Origin: Humulus lupulus
Taxonomy: Eukaryota; Streptophyta; Magnoliopsida; Rosales; Cannabaceae
Direction of reading: 5' to 3'
DNA: 64,000 nucleotides
Assembly (NCBI RefSeq): GCF_963169125.1
Contig: NC_084794.1
Span: 223,259,409-223,323,408 of the forward strand
Both the position numbers and the translations under genes were made by a program. Position 1 is the stretch's first letter, and each line of letters starts with the position of its first letter. Under the pieces are notes generated by a model, which had not been told where the DNA came from, did no database searches, and was given only the letters and a program-made list of their open reading frames with translations. Of this stretch, positions 11,728-21,265 are shown in pieces.

Positions 11728-12798
11728 AGTCTGACCGGGTGGATAACCGCCTTAAGCCGTTTCGTCTCCAAAGCCACAGACAAGTGCATCCCGTTCTTCA
11801 ATGTCTTTCGAGGAAGCCAACGGTTCGAATGGTCAGTCGAATGCGAAGAAGCTTTTCGAAAGCTGAAAGAGCACCTAGCCCAAGCGCTGATCCTGGCAAA
11901 GCCGGTTGACGAGGAGCCTCTGTACCTCTATTTGGCAGTGACTGGGCACGCGATCAGCGCCGCATTGGTAAGGGAGGAAGAAAGGACCCAACTCCCGGTA
12001 TACTACGTGAGTAAATGATTATTGGGCACTGAGTCTCGATATCCACTAATCGAAAAGCTGACTTTCTACCTGCTGATGGCGTCCTGAAAACTCCGGCCTT
12101 ACTTCCAGGCCCACGCCATAAAAGTCCTGACCAACCACCCCCTGCGGCAAGTGTTGCAGAAGCCCAAGTCATCGGGAAGACTCCTAAAGTGGGCCATGGA
12201 ACTAAGTCAGTTCGATATAGCCTACATTCCTAGGGTCTCCATCAAGGGGCAAGCCCTAGCCGACTTCATCGTGGAGTGTTCCGGGATATCCCAGGGGGAT
12301 GATTCCGCGACCCTCGCAGCGCCCGTGTCGAAGGTGTTCGTGGATGGGGCCTCGAATGAGAATGGGGTCGGGGTCGGGATCATCTTGGTATCACCCCAGG
12401 GACACTAGTTGCAAAACGCCCTACGTTTCCAGTTCAAGGCATCAAACAACGAAGCTGAGCACGAAGCCGTGCTGGCCGGGCTGCGCCTGGCCCGGGAAGT
12501 AGGGGCCACGAACTTGGAGATCTACAGCGATTCCCAGCTGGTCGTCAGGAAAGTCTTGGGGGAATATCAAACCAAAGGAGAGAGAATGGCATCTTATGTG
12601 ACTCAGATGAGAGAGATGCTGCAAGCGTTCAATAAGCACTCCATCCGCCAGATCCCCAGAGAGCAAAATGTGTTCGCGGACACACTAGCAAAGCTGGCCA
12701 CTAACGCCGAAGCAGAGCTGGCCGGACTAGTCCCTGTTAACCATCTCCCCATCCCAAGCATCCGCGCCTCTGCGGTCAACGCCATTGACCACTTCACG
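11722..12798 (+). pseudogene. pol: Tandem RNase H domains: Ty3-type followed by archaeal-type (Tat pol)
   Basis: The first RNase H covers about 11740-12290 (FEWSVECEEAFRKLKEHL, LYLYLAVTGHAISAAL, YYVSK, then LRPYFQAH and LKWAMELSQFDIAYIP). It has TGA stops near 12016 and 12088. A second, separate RNase H follows at 12340-12700 with FVDGASNENGVGVGIIL, NNEAEHEAVLAGL, YSDSQLVV and FADTLAKLAT. This second set matches the acidic catalytic core of the archaeal-like RNase H that Tat-lineage elements carry. A TAG at 12406 breaks it. The dual arrangement is the strongest evidence for the lineage. Confidence 0.87.
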
Positions 12799-12899
12799 TT
12801 CTGGATGGGACCTCTTATCCGCTATCTGACAACCGGTGAGGTGCCAGCAGACAGGGCCGCGTCCAGGAAGCTTCAGTACCGGGTCCACAGATATGTCGT

Positions 12900-14027
12900 G
12901 ATGGACGAAAAAGCTCTATCGCCGGGGGTTGTCCATGCCTTACCTCAGGTGTGTGTCCGAGACAGAACTAAGCACCATCATGCACGAAGGCTTCTGCGGA
13001 GATCATACAGCCGGACCCAGTCGGTCCAAAAAGATCTTGCGCTAAGGATATTTCTGGTCGACCATGAAGAAAGACTGTATTGACTACGTCTGCAAGTGCG
13101 AACAGTGCCAAAGATACGCGAAGGTCCTGCGGGCCCCACTGACAGAGATAACCTTAATGACTAGCCCCTGGCCTTTCGCAGTGTGGGGGATCAATCTGGT
13201 AGGATCGTTCCCGACCGGGAAAGGAGGAGTGAAATATGCCATCGTGGCCGTCGACTACTACACCAAGTGGGTTGAGGCGGAGCCCATGAACACGATCACT
13301 TCGAAGAAGGCCCTGGATTTTGTAGTCAACAATATAGTGTGTCGATACGGCCTCCCCTACAAAATTGTATCCGATAACGGGAAGCAGTTCGACAACATCC
13401 ACTTCACAGATTTTTGTGAGAGACATGGCATCGTCAAAAGCTTCTCCGTGGTCTCCATGCCCCAAGCAAACGGGCAGGCGGAATCCGTCAACAAAATCTT
13501 GAAAGGGACGCTAAAGAAAAAACTCCAAGCCTGTAAGAGAAAATGGCCCGATGAGCTGCCCCGCGTGCTGTGGGCTTACCGGACCACCGAGAGGACATCC
13601 ACCGGGCACACTCCTTACTCCATGGTCTATGGATGCGAAGCCGTCATCCCCATCAAAACGACCATTCCGTCTCACTGAAGAGACACGTATGATCCCACCA
13701 AGAACTAAGCTTTACTCCAGGAATCACTAGATCTCATCGAGGAGATCCGGAAGGAGTCGCAAGTGCAGCTGAAGATGTACCAAGGCAAGATCATGCGACA
13801 TTTCAACTCAAAAGTAAAAAGCCGAAGGTTCGAAACCGGCGACTTAGTCCTGCGAAGAGTCTTCCCTGCTACTCAAGATCCGGGAGTAGGGGTTCTGGGC
13901 CCGAATTGGGAAGGGTCGTACAAGATCCAACATGAAATGTGCCTCGGTACGTACCGCTTAAAGTGGCTCGATGGCTCGGAAGTCCCAAGAGCCTAGAACG
14001 CGGAACATCTTCGTAAATACTATCAGT
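12900..14027 (+). pseudogene. pol: Integrase (Tat pol) with first catalytic Asp changed to Asn
   Basis: A zinc-binding N-terminus is visible across a frameshift (GFCGDHTAG; then CKCEQCQRY near 13095). The catalytic core runs from 13150 to 13500. The usual GIDLVG motif reads GINLVG: the codon at 13193-13195 is AAT, so the first catalytic Asp is lost, consistent with a G-to-A change. The second Asp (IVSDNGKQFD) and the Glu (QANGQAES) are present. The frame ends at 13678; the C-terminal part resumes at 13763 and ends at a TAG (EVPRA*NAEHLR) where a Trp is expected. There is also a TAA in the zinc-binding region near 13042. Confidence 0.87.
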
Positions 14028-14214
14028 AGTCAGGAGAACGTGTTCCAATTTTGTATTTTCATTTTAAATAATGTACGCCTCAGGGCTATCCCTTGAATAA
14101 TAAAAATGGCGTGTGCAAAACGCCATAAAGAAATGTTATCAATCAATGAAAATTTTAGTCAAGTGACCCCAGACCAGTCTCCGCTCACTTGTGGGGGGTA
14201 TCTCAAGTATGAGC

Positions 14215-15848
14215 AAATACCAGGCGGGGCACAAGCATCACGCTAGTCCTGCCCCGAACCGACAAGGTCCGGGGGATACAAATCCCATGGGACCAAGCCT
14301 CAGGCTGGTCCTGCCCCGGACGAACGATGTCCGGAGGTATAAATTAAGAGGACCAAGCCTTAGGCTGGTCCCGCCCTGAACGAATGACGTTCGGGGGTAT
14401 AAATAAAGAGGGCCAAGCCTCAGGCTGGTCCCGCCCCGGACGAACGATGTCCGGGGGTATAAATTAAAAGAGGACCAAGCCTCAGGCTGGTCTCGCCCTG
14501 GACGAACGATGTCTGGGGGTATAAATAAAGAGGACCAAGCCTCAGGCTGGTCCCGCCCCTGACGAACGATGTCTAGGGGTATAATGCGTCCGGTATGTCC
14601 TAGGGCAAGGTCGTGGTCCGCAACTTGTAGAGTAAGGGAACCAAGTTTCGCGGTAAACTATCTGAACCCCATTGGCCCAGGCCATCAGGTTTTTGAAGTT
14701 AAAAATTATGCTGGTAGGACTGAGACAATTTGACAAGCTAAAGTCAGAATTAGTCTAGTCCAGGTCGTTGGAACCGAGACCAAACCCTCAGAATCAGTCA
14801 TGCGCGGTGATAAAAAAAAGAGGACCAAGCCTCAGGCTGGTCCCGCCCCGGACAAACGATGTCCGGGGGTATAAATAAAGATGACCAAGCCTCAGGCTAG
14901 TCTCGCCCCGGACGAACGATGTCCATGGGTATAAATTAAAAGAGGACCAAGCCTCAGGCTGGTCCCGCCCCAGACGAACGATGTCCAGGGGTATAAATAA
15001 AGAGGACCAAGCCTCAGGCTGGTCCCGCCCCGGACGAACGATGTCCGAGGGTATAAATTAAAAGAGGACCAAGCCTCAAGTTGGTCCCGCCCCAGACGAA
15101 CGATGTCCGGGGGTATAAACTAAAAGAGGACCAAGCCTCAGGCTGGCCCCGCCCCAGATGAACGATGTGTGGGGGTATAAATAAAGAGGACCAAGCCTCA
15201 GGCTGGTCCCGCCCTAGACGAACGATGTACGAGGGTATAAATTAAAAGAGGACTAAGCCTCAGGCTGGTCCCGCCCCGGACGAACGATGTCCGGGTGTAT
15301 AAATTAAAAGAGGACAAAGCCCTAGGCTGGTCCCGCCCCAGACTAACGATGTCCGGGGGTATAAATTAAAAGAGGACCAAGCCTCAGGCTGGCCCCGCCC
15401 CGGACGAACGTTGTCCGGGGGTATAAATAAAGAGGACCAAGCCTCAGGTTGGTCCCGCCCCGGACGAACGATGTCCGGGGGTATAAATTAAAAGAGGACC
15501 AAGCCTCAGGCTGGTCCCACCCCGGACGAACGATGTCCGGGGGTATAAATTAAAAGAGGACCAAGCCTCAGGCTGGCCCCGCCCCGGACGAACGATGTCC
15601 GGGGGTATAAATTAAAAGAGGACCAAGCCTCAGGCTGGCCCCGGCCCGGACGAACGATGACCGGGGGTATAAATTAAAAGAGGACCAAGCCTCAGGCTGG
15701 CCCTGCCCTGGACGAACGATGTTCGGGGGTATAAATAAAGTGGACCAAGCCTTAGGCTGGTCCCACCCCAGACGAACGATGTCCGGGGGTATAAATAAAG
15801 AGGACCAAGCCTCAGGCTTGTCCCGCCCCTAACGAACGATCTCCGGGG
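14215..15848. repeat. Tandem array of 60-64-bp units (about 22 copies) between pol and the antisense gene
   Basis: Units read 'gaccaagcctcaggctggtc', then 'ccgccccggacgaacgatgt', then 'ccgggggtataaataaaga'. There is one degenerate leading copy, 5 copies at 14282-14578, a 240-bp spacer, then 17 copies at 14820-15848. Length variation comes from TAAATAAAG versus TAAATTAAAAG endings. Each unit contains an inverted repeat, CCCCGGAC-GAACGAT-GTCCGGGG, that could fold into an 8-bp stem with a 7-base loop. Tandem arrays at this position are known from the Tat lineage and can seed satellite DNA. Confidence 0.93.
14579..14818. repeat. Array spacer, copy 1
   Basis: This 240-bp non-array segment ('gtataatgcgtccggtatgt' to 'gcgcggtgataaaaaaa') separates the 5-copy and 17-copy blocks. 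The same segment recurs at 15849-16088 after the second block, so the array grew partly by duplication of a block-plus-spacer unit. Confidence 0.88.
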
Positions 15849-16088
15849 GTATAATGTGTCCGGTATACCCCAGTGCAAGGCCGTGGTCCGTGACATGTAG
15901 AGTAAGGGAACCAGGTTTCGCGATAAACTATCTGAACCCCGTTGGCCCAGGCCATCAGGTTTTTGAAGTTAAAAATTAGGCGGGTAGGACTGAGACAATT
16001 TGAGAAGCTAAAGTAAGAATTAGTATAGTCCAGGACGTTGTAACCGGGACCAAACCCTCAGAATCTGTCATGCGCGGTGATAAAAAAA
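15849..16088. repeat. Array spacer, copy 2
   Basis: This is a direct repeat of 14579-14818 with scattered substitutions. It follows the second array block. Both copies end in the same 'catgcgcggtgataaaaaaa' and share the 'ggcccaggccatcaggtttt' core. Confidence 0.88.
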
Positions 16089-16154
16089 AATAATAAATTT
16101 TTTTCTAAGATATAAGAGATATAACATAAACCAGACTAGGCAATACAAATTGTC

Positions 16155-16174
16155 TTGGACGCGTACGCGTCCAA
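16155..16174. repeat. Perfect 20-bp palindrome
   Basis: TTGGACGCGTACGCGTCCAA is its own reverse complement and contains four CpG dinucleotides. It lies 60-80 bases downstream of the stop of the antisense gene, between that gene and the repeat array. Confidence 0.9.
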
Positions 16175-16233
16175 AAAAGTTATTACAAAATTATAAAAAA
16201 GAAAGAAAAAAGAGGCGAGGTGAAGATTCGGGC

Positions 16234-18636
16234 CTAGACTTCATCCTCCAGAAGTTCCGCGTCTTCCTTCTCCTTGGCCTCGAATTCAGCCCTCCTCGAG
16301 TCCGGGTCGGGAAAGATCAGGAGGTTCATGCTTTTATCCTTGCGCCAAGCCATGTAGATGGCCTCCTCAAAGGTGACGTGCAGCAAGTCTTCCTCCCGCT
16401 CCTTTTCGCGGCGGGCCTCCTCATGCGCCATCATCTCCTCACGAAGAGAGCCGTCTAGCTCGTGGACCCGGGTCTCCAAGCTTTGGATCTTCTCCCTGTC
16501 CCAGACAGACTGAGCCACCGCCGCCTCCAGAAGGGCTGCCTTCTCGTTAGCCTCAGTTTCTTTTCGGGACAAGACCTCTTCAAGCCCGGCCTTGACTCGG
16601 TCGAACTCTGCGCGGTCTGTGTTGGCCTGAGCAACCGCTTTGCTCAAGGTCTCCCAAGCCTGGGCCATCTCCCTGGCCAGGGCCTCCTTGGCGGTCTCCC
16701 TTTGATTCATGGCCGCCTCCAGCTCCAGCTGGAGCGTCTCCATCTTCATGGCCACCTTGGCTACCAGGTCAGCATTCCGGTTGGACAGCAGAGCGTCCTG
16801 GAACAAAGCAAAGTTAGAAGAATCCTTACAAAAAAATAAAAAGGGGGAAGAAAAAGCACCAATCAAACTTACAGCGATGGCTTGATGGCGGAGGGCCTGG
16901 GAGATGAACATGTCTGGGTTGGTGATGGTGGCATACCGTTTGAGTTAGAGGTTGGACATGGTGTTCCCCACCTGGTCCAACAAGTCCGCCGCAAAAGGGG
17001 TCGTGTCCTGCCCTAGCTTAGGGCGAAAGCCCGTCTCGGCGGCTGGCCGATCCATGATTGGCTGGGGGACGCTGAAAGCCACCGGGCGCTCAGCGAACTC
17101 AACCTGACGATGAATCTTCAGGGCCTTGTACGTCTTATCTCTCCTTTCCCGGCCACTCTCCCAGGTCTGGGAAATGAGCCGGGACTGCAGCCTCCACCTC
17201 CATGATGTGCTCTAGGGCCAGCTGCTCCCTTATGATGGCATTCTTCTCGCACTGAATTCCTTGAAGGCTCGGGACAACGATAGTCTGGTGGGTTGCGAGC
17301 ATCCCGACTAGTCGGAGGTTGTCCGTATTGACGTAGCCCCCTACATCCAAGTCTTCTGCGCTCAACCCGGAGTAAAACCTCCTCCGGTCCAAGATGGATT
17401 GGGTGAGAGGAGTCTGGGCAAAAGATCCTGCCACCCGAAGTAACACGATGAGAAACAAAAAAAAAAAGAAGAGGAAAAGAAAAAGAAAAACCGACCAGCT
17501 AAGGGTCGGGGAAGCACTTACCCACTCGCTGGAAGTCCAGCAGCAGCATGGGGTTCTTCTCCACGAGGAACCCGGACATCATGAACCAGTAATGCCAGAA
17601 GTCCGGGGGATGCTTCCAGGAGCTTCTGGGAGAGGGGTAGCTACTTCGCGACTTCAGCCTATAGAAGCCGTCCAAGGTCTTATCCTTGGCATTGACTTGC
17701 GATTCCATGTTGTAGAAGTACAAGATTTCCGCGGGGGTCGGCTCCGCGATCTCCTTCGCGACACAGAAGACACGCCATCCCACAAGCATTCGGTAGGCTT
17801 GAGGCAGAAGCTAGAAGGGTGCGATTCCCATGTATGTTAGGAACCACACAAAGTAGTCATGAAGCGGGAGTGTGGCACCCGCACTGATGTGGCCAGCGCT
17901 CCAGGCCCCGAACCCTTCCACAGAAGTATGCGCCCGCTCCTCTATCCTGGCCAGGCAGTTGTGGAAGAGTCCGGGAGTGGACTCTATGCCCAGGTGTATC
18001 TCCAGGATGTACATCATCCGGTAGTTTCGGAACAGATTCGGCACCGTATCCATCTCCCATCTGTTGCCTTTGGGGGTTCGGGACCTGAGGAGGGCAAAGG
18101 GGGCCCTGTTGACTTCCTCCTCCGAATGAAGGGTGACACCCGACGTCATGGCTGATGATCTGGGAGCAAAGAAAAGAAACCAAGCAGTCAATATCGAAAC
18201 CCAAGAAATTCGGTTAAGGTACAGGGGGCCTCCTACGGACTGCTTGGAGTCCCCTCCGGATCAGGTCCGGGTTCACTAGAGAACCACGAGACCCAGAGCA
18301 ACCCGGACCAGGCGGCCTTCCTAGCACTATTCCTAAGCGTATGCTAGTTCTAGCAGCCTAAGCATATGAACAAAAAGACAGCCTACGTTCATGTATTTAC
18401 CAAGAAGAAAGACAGAAATACTTACTTTGAATAGCTGCCCGTGAAAGATGGTGGTTGTCCGACGATAAGGACGACAGAATCTCGTTCTTGAACTGGTGAA
18501 GGCAGTTCAATGACTCGTCGATAGGACAGGCCCAGGACGTGCACTCAGGCGGAGGTGCAAACACTGGGACTGTTGGAAAAAGGCAACGGCGCAGAGTGAG
18601 CAGGCGGTGAAAGATGTCGTCAGCGAGATCGGACAT
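16234..18636 (-). CDS. Antisense additional ORF of the Tat element, intron-bearing, PF04195-like (putative gypsy-type transposon) with C-terminal coiled coil
   Basis: Read on the minus strand from the ATG at 18636 it gives MSDLADDIFHRLLTLRRCLF. Four segments are joined by good splice signals. Intron 1 is about 18160-18425; the donor one GT downstream (at 18421) keeps frame. Intron 2 is 17428-17520 (GTAAGT to GGCAG). Intron 3 is 16798-16872 (GTAAGT to TTCCAG). The central part resembles the plant 'putative gypsy type transposon' domain: LPLHDYFVWFLTYMGIAPF, then AYRMLVGWRVFC, then a region ending WKHPPDFWHYWFMMSGF. A frame break lies at about 17813, and the 17135-17458 segment ends in a stop. 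The last segment (16234-16911) is a long coiled coil of Glu/Ala/Lys heptads. Its role is unknown; Tat elements often carry such antisense ORFs. Confidence 0.75.
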
Positions 18637-18700
18637 AAACAGATCCTCAGTTCTTAAAATGGCTTGAGAGTGTAAAAGTTTCAAATGAATGTCTGAGGAG

Positions 18701-18708
18701 TATTTATA
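18701..18708 (-). promoter_or_regulatory. TATA box of the antisense gene
   Basis: On the minus strand this reads TATAAATA, 65-72 bases upstream of the ATG at 18636. The spacing allows a 5' UTR of about 35 bases. The antisense gene therefore appears to have its own promoter inside the element. Confidence 0.6.
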
Positions 18709-19206
18709 GAGACCCAAATCCTGGTCTCTGATCCAGCAGATAGAAAATCCCCCATCGGACGGTCCAAGATCGTGCAGGGGCATTAATGAGCACTCGAGAG
18801 CTGGATCCTCACCATTTCAATCCAACATCCCAGGAGAGGGGAATTTCAAAGGTTGCTCCATCCTACGGTCCACCTCAGCATAGAAGCATTAATGAAGGCC
18901 CCCCATGCAGATGGGATGCTTCGGAATCCATGCTGACGCACTAGCCTAGGCCTAGCGACCCTTGAGGTGGTTTGGTGACCTTTTGAGGTCAAGTGCCATC
19001 GTTGCAGCAGTCGCTTGGCGACACGTGTATCCCTCACCACGAAACGGGACTTCAGTAAATGGACTCGGACATTGGTAAATGGTCCGGACTCCGCGTGCGC
19101 CCAGCGTCACTGCCCCTTGGCACAGACCCACGATTCTAAGCAGGAACTAGGAAGGCAACCGTGGAGTATCCGAGAGCAAGGAAAGCCTCCACCTCGCAGA
19201 CCCAGG
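18709..19206. other. Non-coding stretch between antisense promoter and polypurine tract
   Basis: About 500 bases without a credible gene on either strand. The small ORFs 18846-19040 (minus) and 19015-19411 (plus, running into the LTR) lack recognisable features. The stretch may hold upstream regulatory sequence of the antisense gene. Confidence 0.5.
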
Positions 19207-19225
19207 AGAAGGCTTGGGGGGTAAA
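19207..19225 (+). other. Polypurine tract before the 3' LTR
   Basis: The sequence AGAAGGCTTGGGGGGTAAA directly precedes the 3' LTR. The G-rich core (GGGGGG) is the likely primer for plus-strand DNA synthesis. Confidence 0.65.
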
Positions 19226-20127
19226 TGTTGTCCCCATTTCCTGCCTTGGGCCCGGGACGGTGGTCTAGGCCCACTATCTGGGCAATTGGGTTTGGACCCA
19301 GCCCAGGCCCGCTTGGCAGGGAATGACCGGGAACGACGACCCAAGTGTGGGTCCAGACCTAGATGGTGTCCAGGAAAGATGATCCAGGACGATCATTCGG
19401 GAGACGTATAGCTATTTGAGGTTACGGTCGTAGTGTACGCAAACGGTCCCAGAGCCTGGTAAACGATCTGGGCCTACGGTAAACGAAGAGGGACAGAGGT
19501 AAATGAACCTAGGTCAAGTCCTCCAGGTTGGCAGAAAAAGGCATCTGTTACCCTTAAGCCACCCCATGACTCTTGGGGGTTGTCCCCACTTTTCACCTGC
19601 GGAAAAGGCCACCTCGGGATTGCACGCCGTTGGTTCAGACCTGCGCTGCTACTACACTGACTGATTTTGTCCCCTGAATCTGCCTCGTAACTCGGAATGC
19701 CCAGACCAAAAGCCCCATTTTGTCGGGTGAAATATAGGCCTTGGGCTGCCCCAGTGGGCTTTGATCATTCGTATTCTTTTGTATTTTTATCCTTTGTATT
19801 GGGCTTCCGACAGAAAAGCCAAGGGTATTTATATCCTTGTTGGGCCTAGGTCAGCCCGGACCAAGCCCAGTGCTCCTGTGAGCCTATAAATACAGGTGAC
19901 AGAGCACTGGAGAAAGGACTTCTCTTTGGCTTGTATACAGTTACTCTGTTAAAACATAGAGAGAAACTCCACTGTAAAAGACTTTCCAAGTTCTAATACA
20001 ACTATCTCGTGGACTAAGGCTCATTAACGCCCTAACCACATAAAAATCTTGTTTATATCTTCTAAATTCCATATCGTTAATCTCGCTTACTTTTTATTAA
20101 TATAGTTTCCGAAAATCTTGGTAAACA
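19226..20127 (+). repeat. 3' LTR of the Tat element
   Basis: This is 902 bp, the same length as the 5' LTR, starting TGTTGTCCCC and ending GGTAAACA, followed by the GTTAT duplication. Equal length despite about 7-8% substitution means divergence here was by point mutation with balanced or no indels. A TATA box lies at 19885-19892. Confidence 0.95.
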
Positions 20128-20132
20128 GTTAT

Positions 20133-20861
20133 AATATGTTATGTTATGTTTTTTTTGTATGTTATCTAGGGCTCATAGTTGCTTAGCTAGCAAGCCCTAG
20201 TGTTTATCATTTTCATGGTTTAGAGTTATGGTTTACCCTACCTCAGATATTAGACAGGGGACCTAGATGGGTTATCATATACTACCATGTGATCTAACCT
20301 ACCTCAGATATTAGACAGGGGACCTAGATGGTTTATCGCATGCCATGTTAACGAGTTAATGGCCATTAATATTATAGTTCTATATGATATACGTTTTTAT
20401 AGTCATATGTTTTGTAGTATATGTTTATGATATAGTCTCATGTTTATGATTTATGTTGTATGTTGTTAGTAGATTTTCCTTGCTGGGCATTATGCTCATT
20501 CCTTTATTTTTTAGTGTAATGCAGGAAACTAGATACGGAGGCGGAAGGATTCTTGGAAGCTTGGCATGTGTGTTGAGGATGAACAGATTGAGTGGACTAC
20601 GTGTCAATCGAGGATGACGTTTATTTTAGTCTTTTAAATTATGTTCTTGATGTAATTCCGCAACCAGTATTTAAAGTTTATGTTTTATGTTTTATCAAAC
20701 AATGTTTTATGTTTTAAACAATGGGTACCCATACCACATTTTACATTTATTTTTGAGTTTTAATAAAGATATGATTATTTCTTATGAATGTTTCTTCAAA
20801 GTAGTAGCTATGTCTAGTAGTTTTAATGGTCCAAGGTCTTAGAAATAGTTGGGTCATTACA
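20133..20861 (+). mobile_element. Right part of the interrupted LTR (family A)
   Basis: This continues the LTR of 1-507 after the Tat insertion. It aligns with the distal half of the solo LTR at 55999-57898: the 'gcttagctagcaag' block, the 'tgctgggcatta.gctca' block near 20480 and the terminus GGGTCATTACA at 20861. It includes a duplicated block of about 60 bp at 20237-20340. Confidence 0.8.
20237..20340. repeat. Two direct copies of a ~60-bp block
   Basis: 'ctacctcagatattagacag' followed by 'gggacctagatgg' occurs near 20238 and again near 20299, about 60 bp apart, nearly identical. It lies inside the LTR and has no coding meaning. Confidence 0.9.
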
Positions 20862-21265
20862 GGCTAAGAGATATCATGATGGAGATACTAAGAAGTAACG
20901 TCCCAAAATTTATAATAAGGCTTAGTGCCTTGGTTAGCGTGCCGGGAGGGCGCGTGGAGTAATTATGTGATAGTTAAGCGAATAAATATGTGATTATGTG
21001 GATTATATGAGTTATATTATGACATGTTAGTTTATGCAAGTATATGTGTATTAAATATGATTAAAGGTCTGCTTTTGTTGAAATATGCATTTTCGTAATT
21101 TTGACTCGTTGAGGGTGTAATTGTGATTTTATATGTTATGTGTTTGAGACCACATTATTATGTGGATATATTTGAGATATTTGGCCTGAGTCGGTCATTT
21201 TGAGCAAATTAGCGGAAAAGTCACAACGGTGACTAATACCCAGCTTGGGGTGAGCCTAGGGGTAT

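Larger units (their letters stand above)
513..20127 (+). mobile_element. Tat-lineage Ty3/gypsy retrotransposon, complete but decayed, with nested insertions
   Basis: Two 902-bp direct LTRs (513-1414 and 19226-20127) start TGTT and end AACA. They are flanked by the 5-bp target duplication GTTAT at 508-512 and 20128-20132. The order is LTR, primer-binding region, gag, protease, RT, RNase H, a second archaeal-type RNase H, integrase, a tandem-repeat array, an antisense spliced gene, a purine tract and LTR. The duplicated RNase H, the 3' tandem repeats and the extra antisense ORF are known traits of the plant Tat/Retand/Ogre lineage. A hand comparison of the LTRs gives roughly 70 mismatches (about 92% identity), nearly all transitions, so the insertion is old. 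Two solo LTRs sit inside gag. Without those insertions the element is about 13.4 kb. Multiple stops and frameshifts make it non-autonomous. Confidence 0.93.

Noticed and set aside
14215..15848. Regular repeat array resembling a CRISPR array
   Set aside because: The units are contiguous with no unique spacers between them, and the context is a plant retrotransposon.
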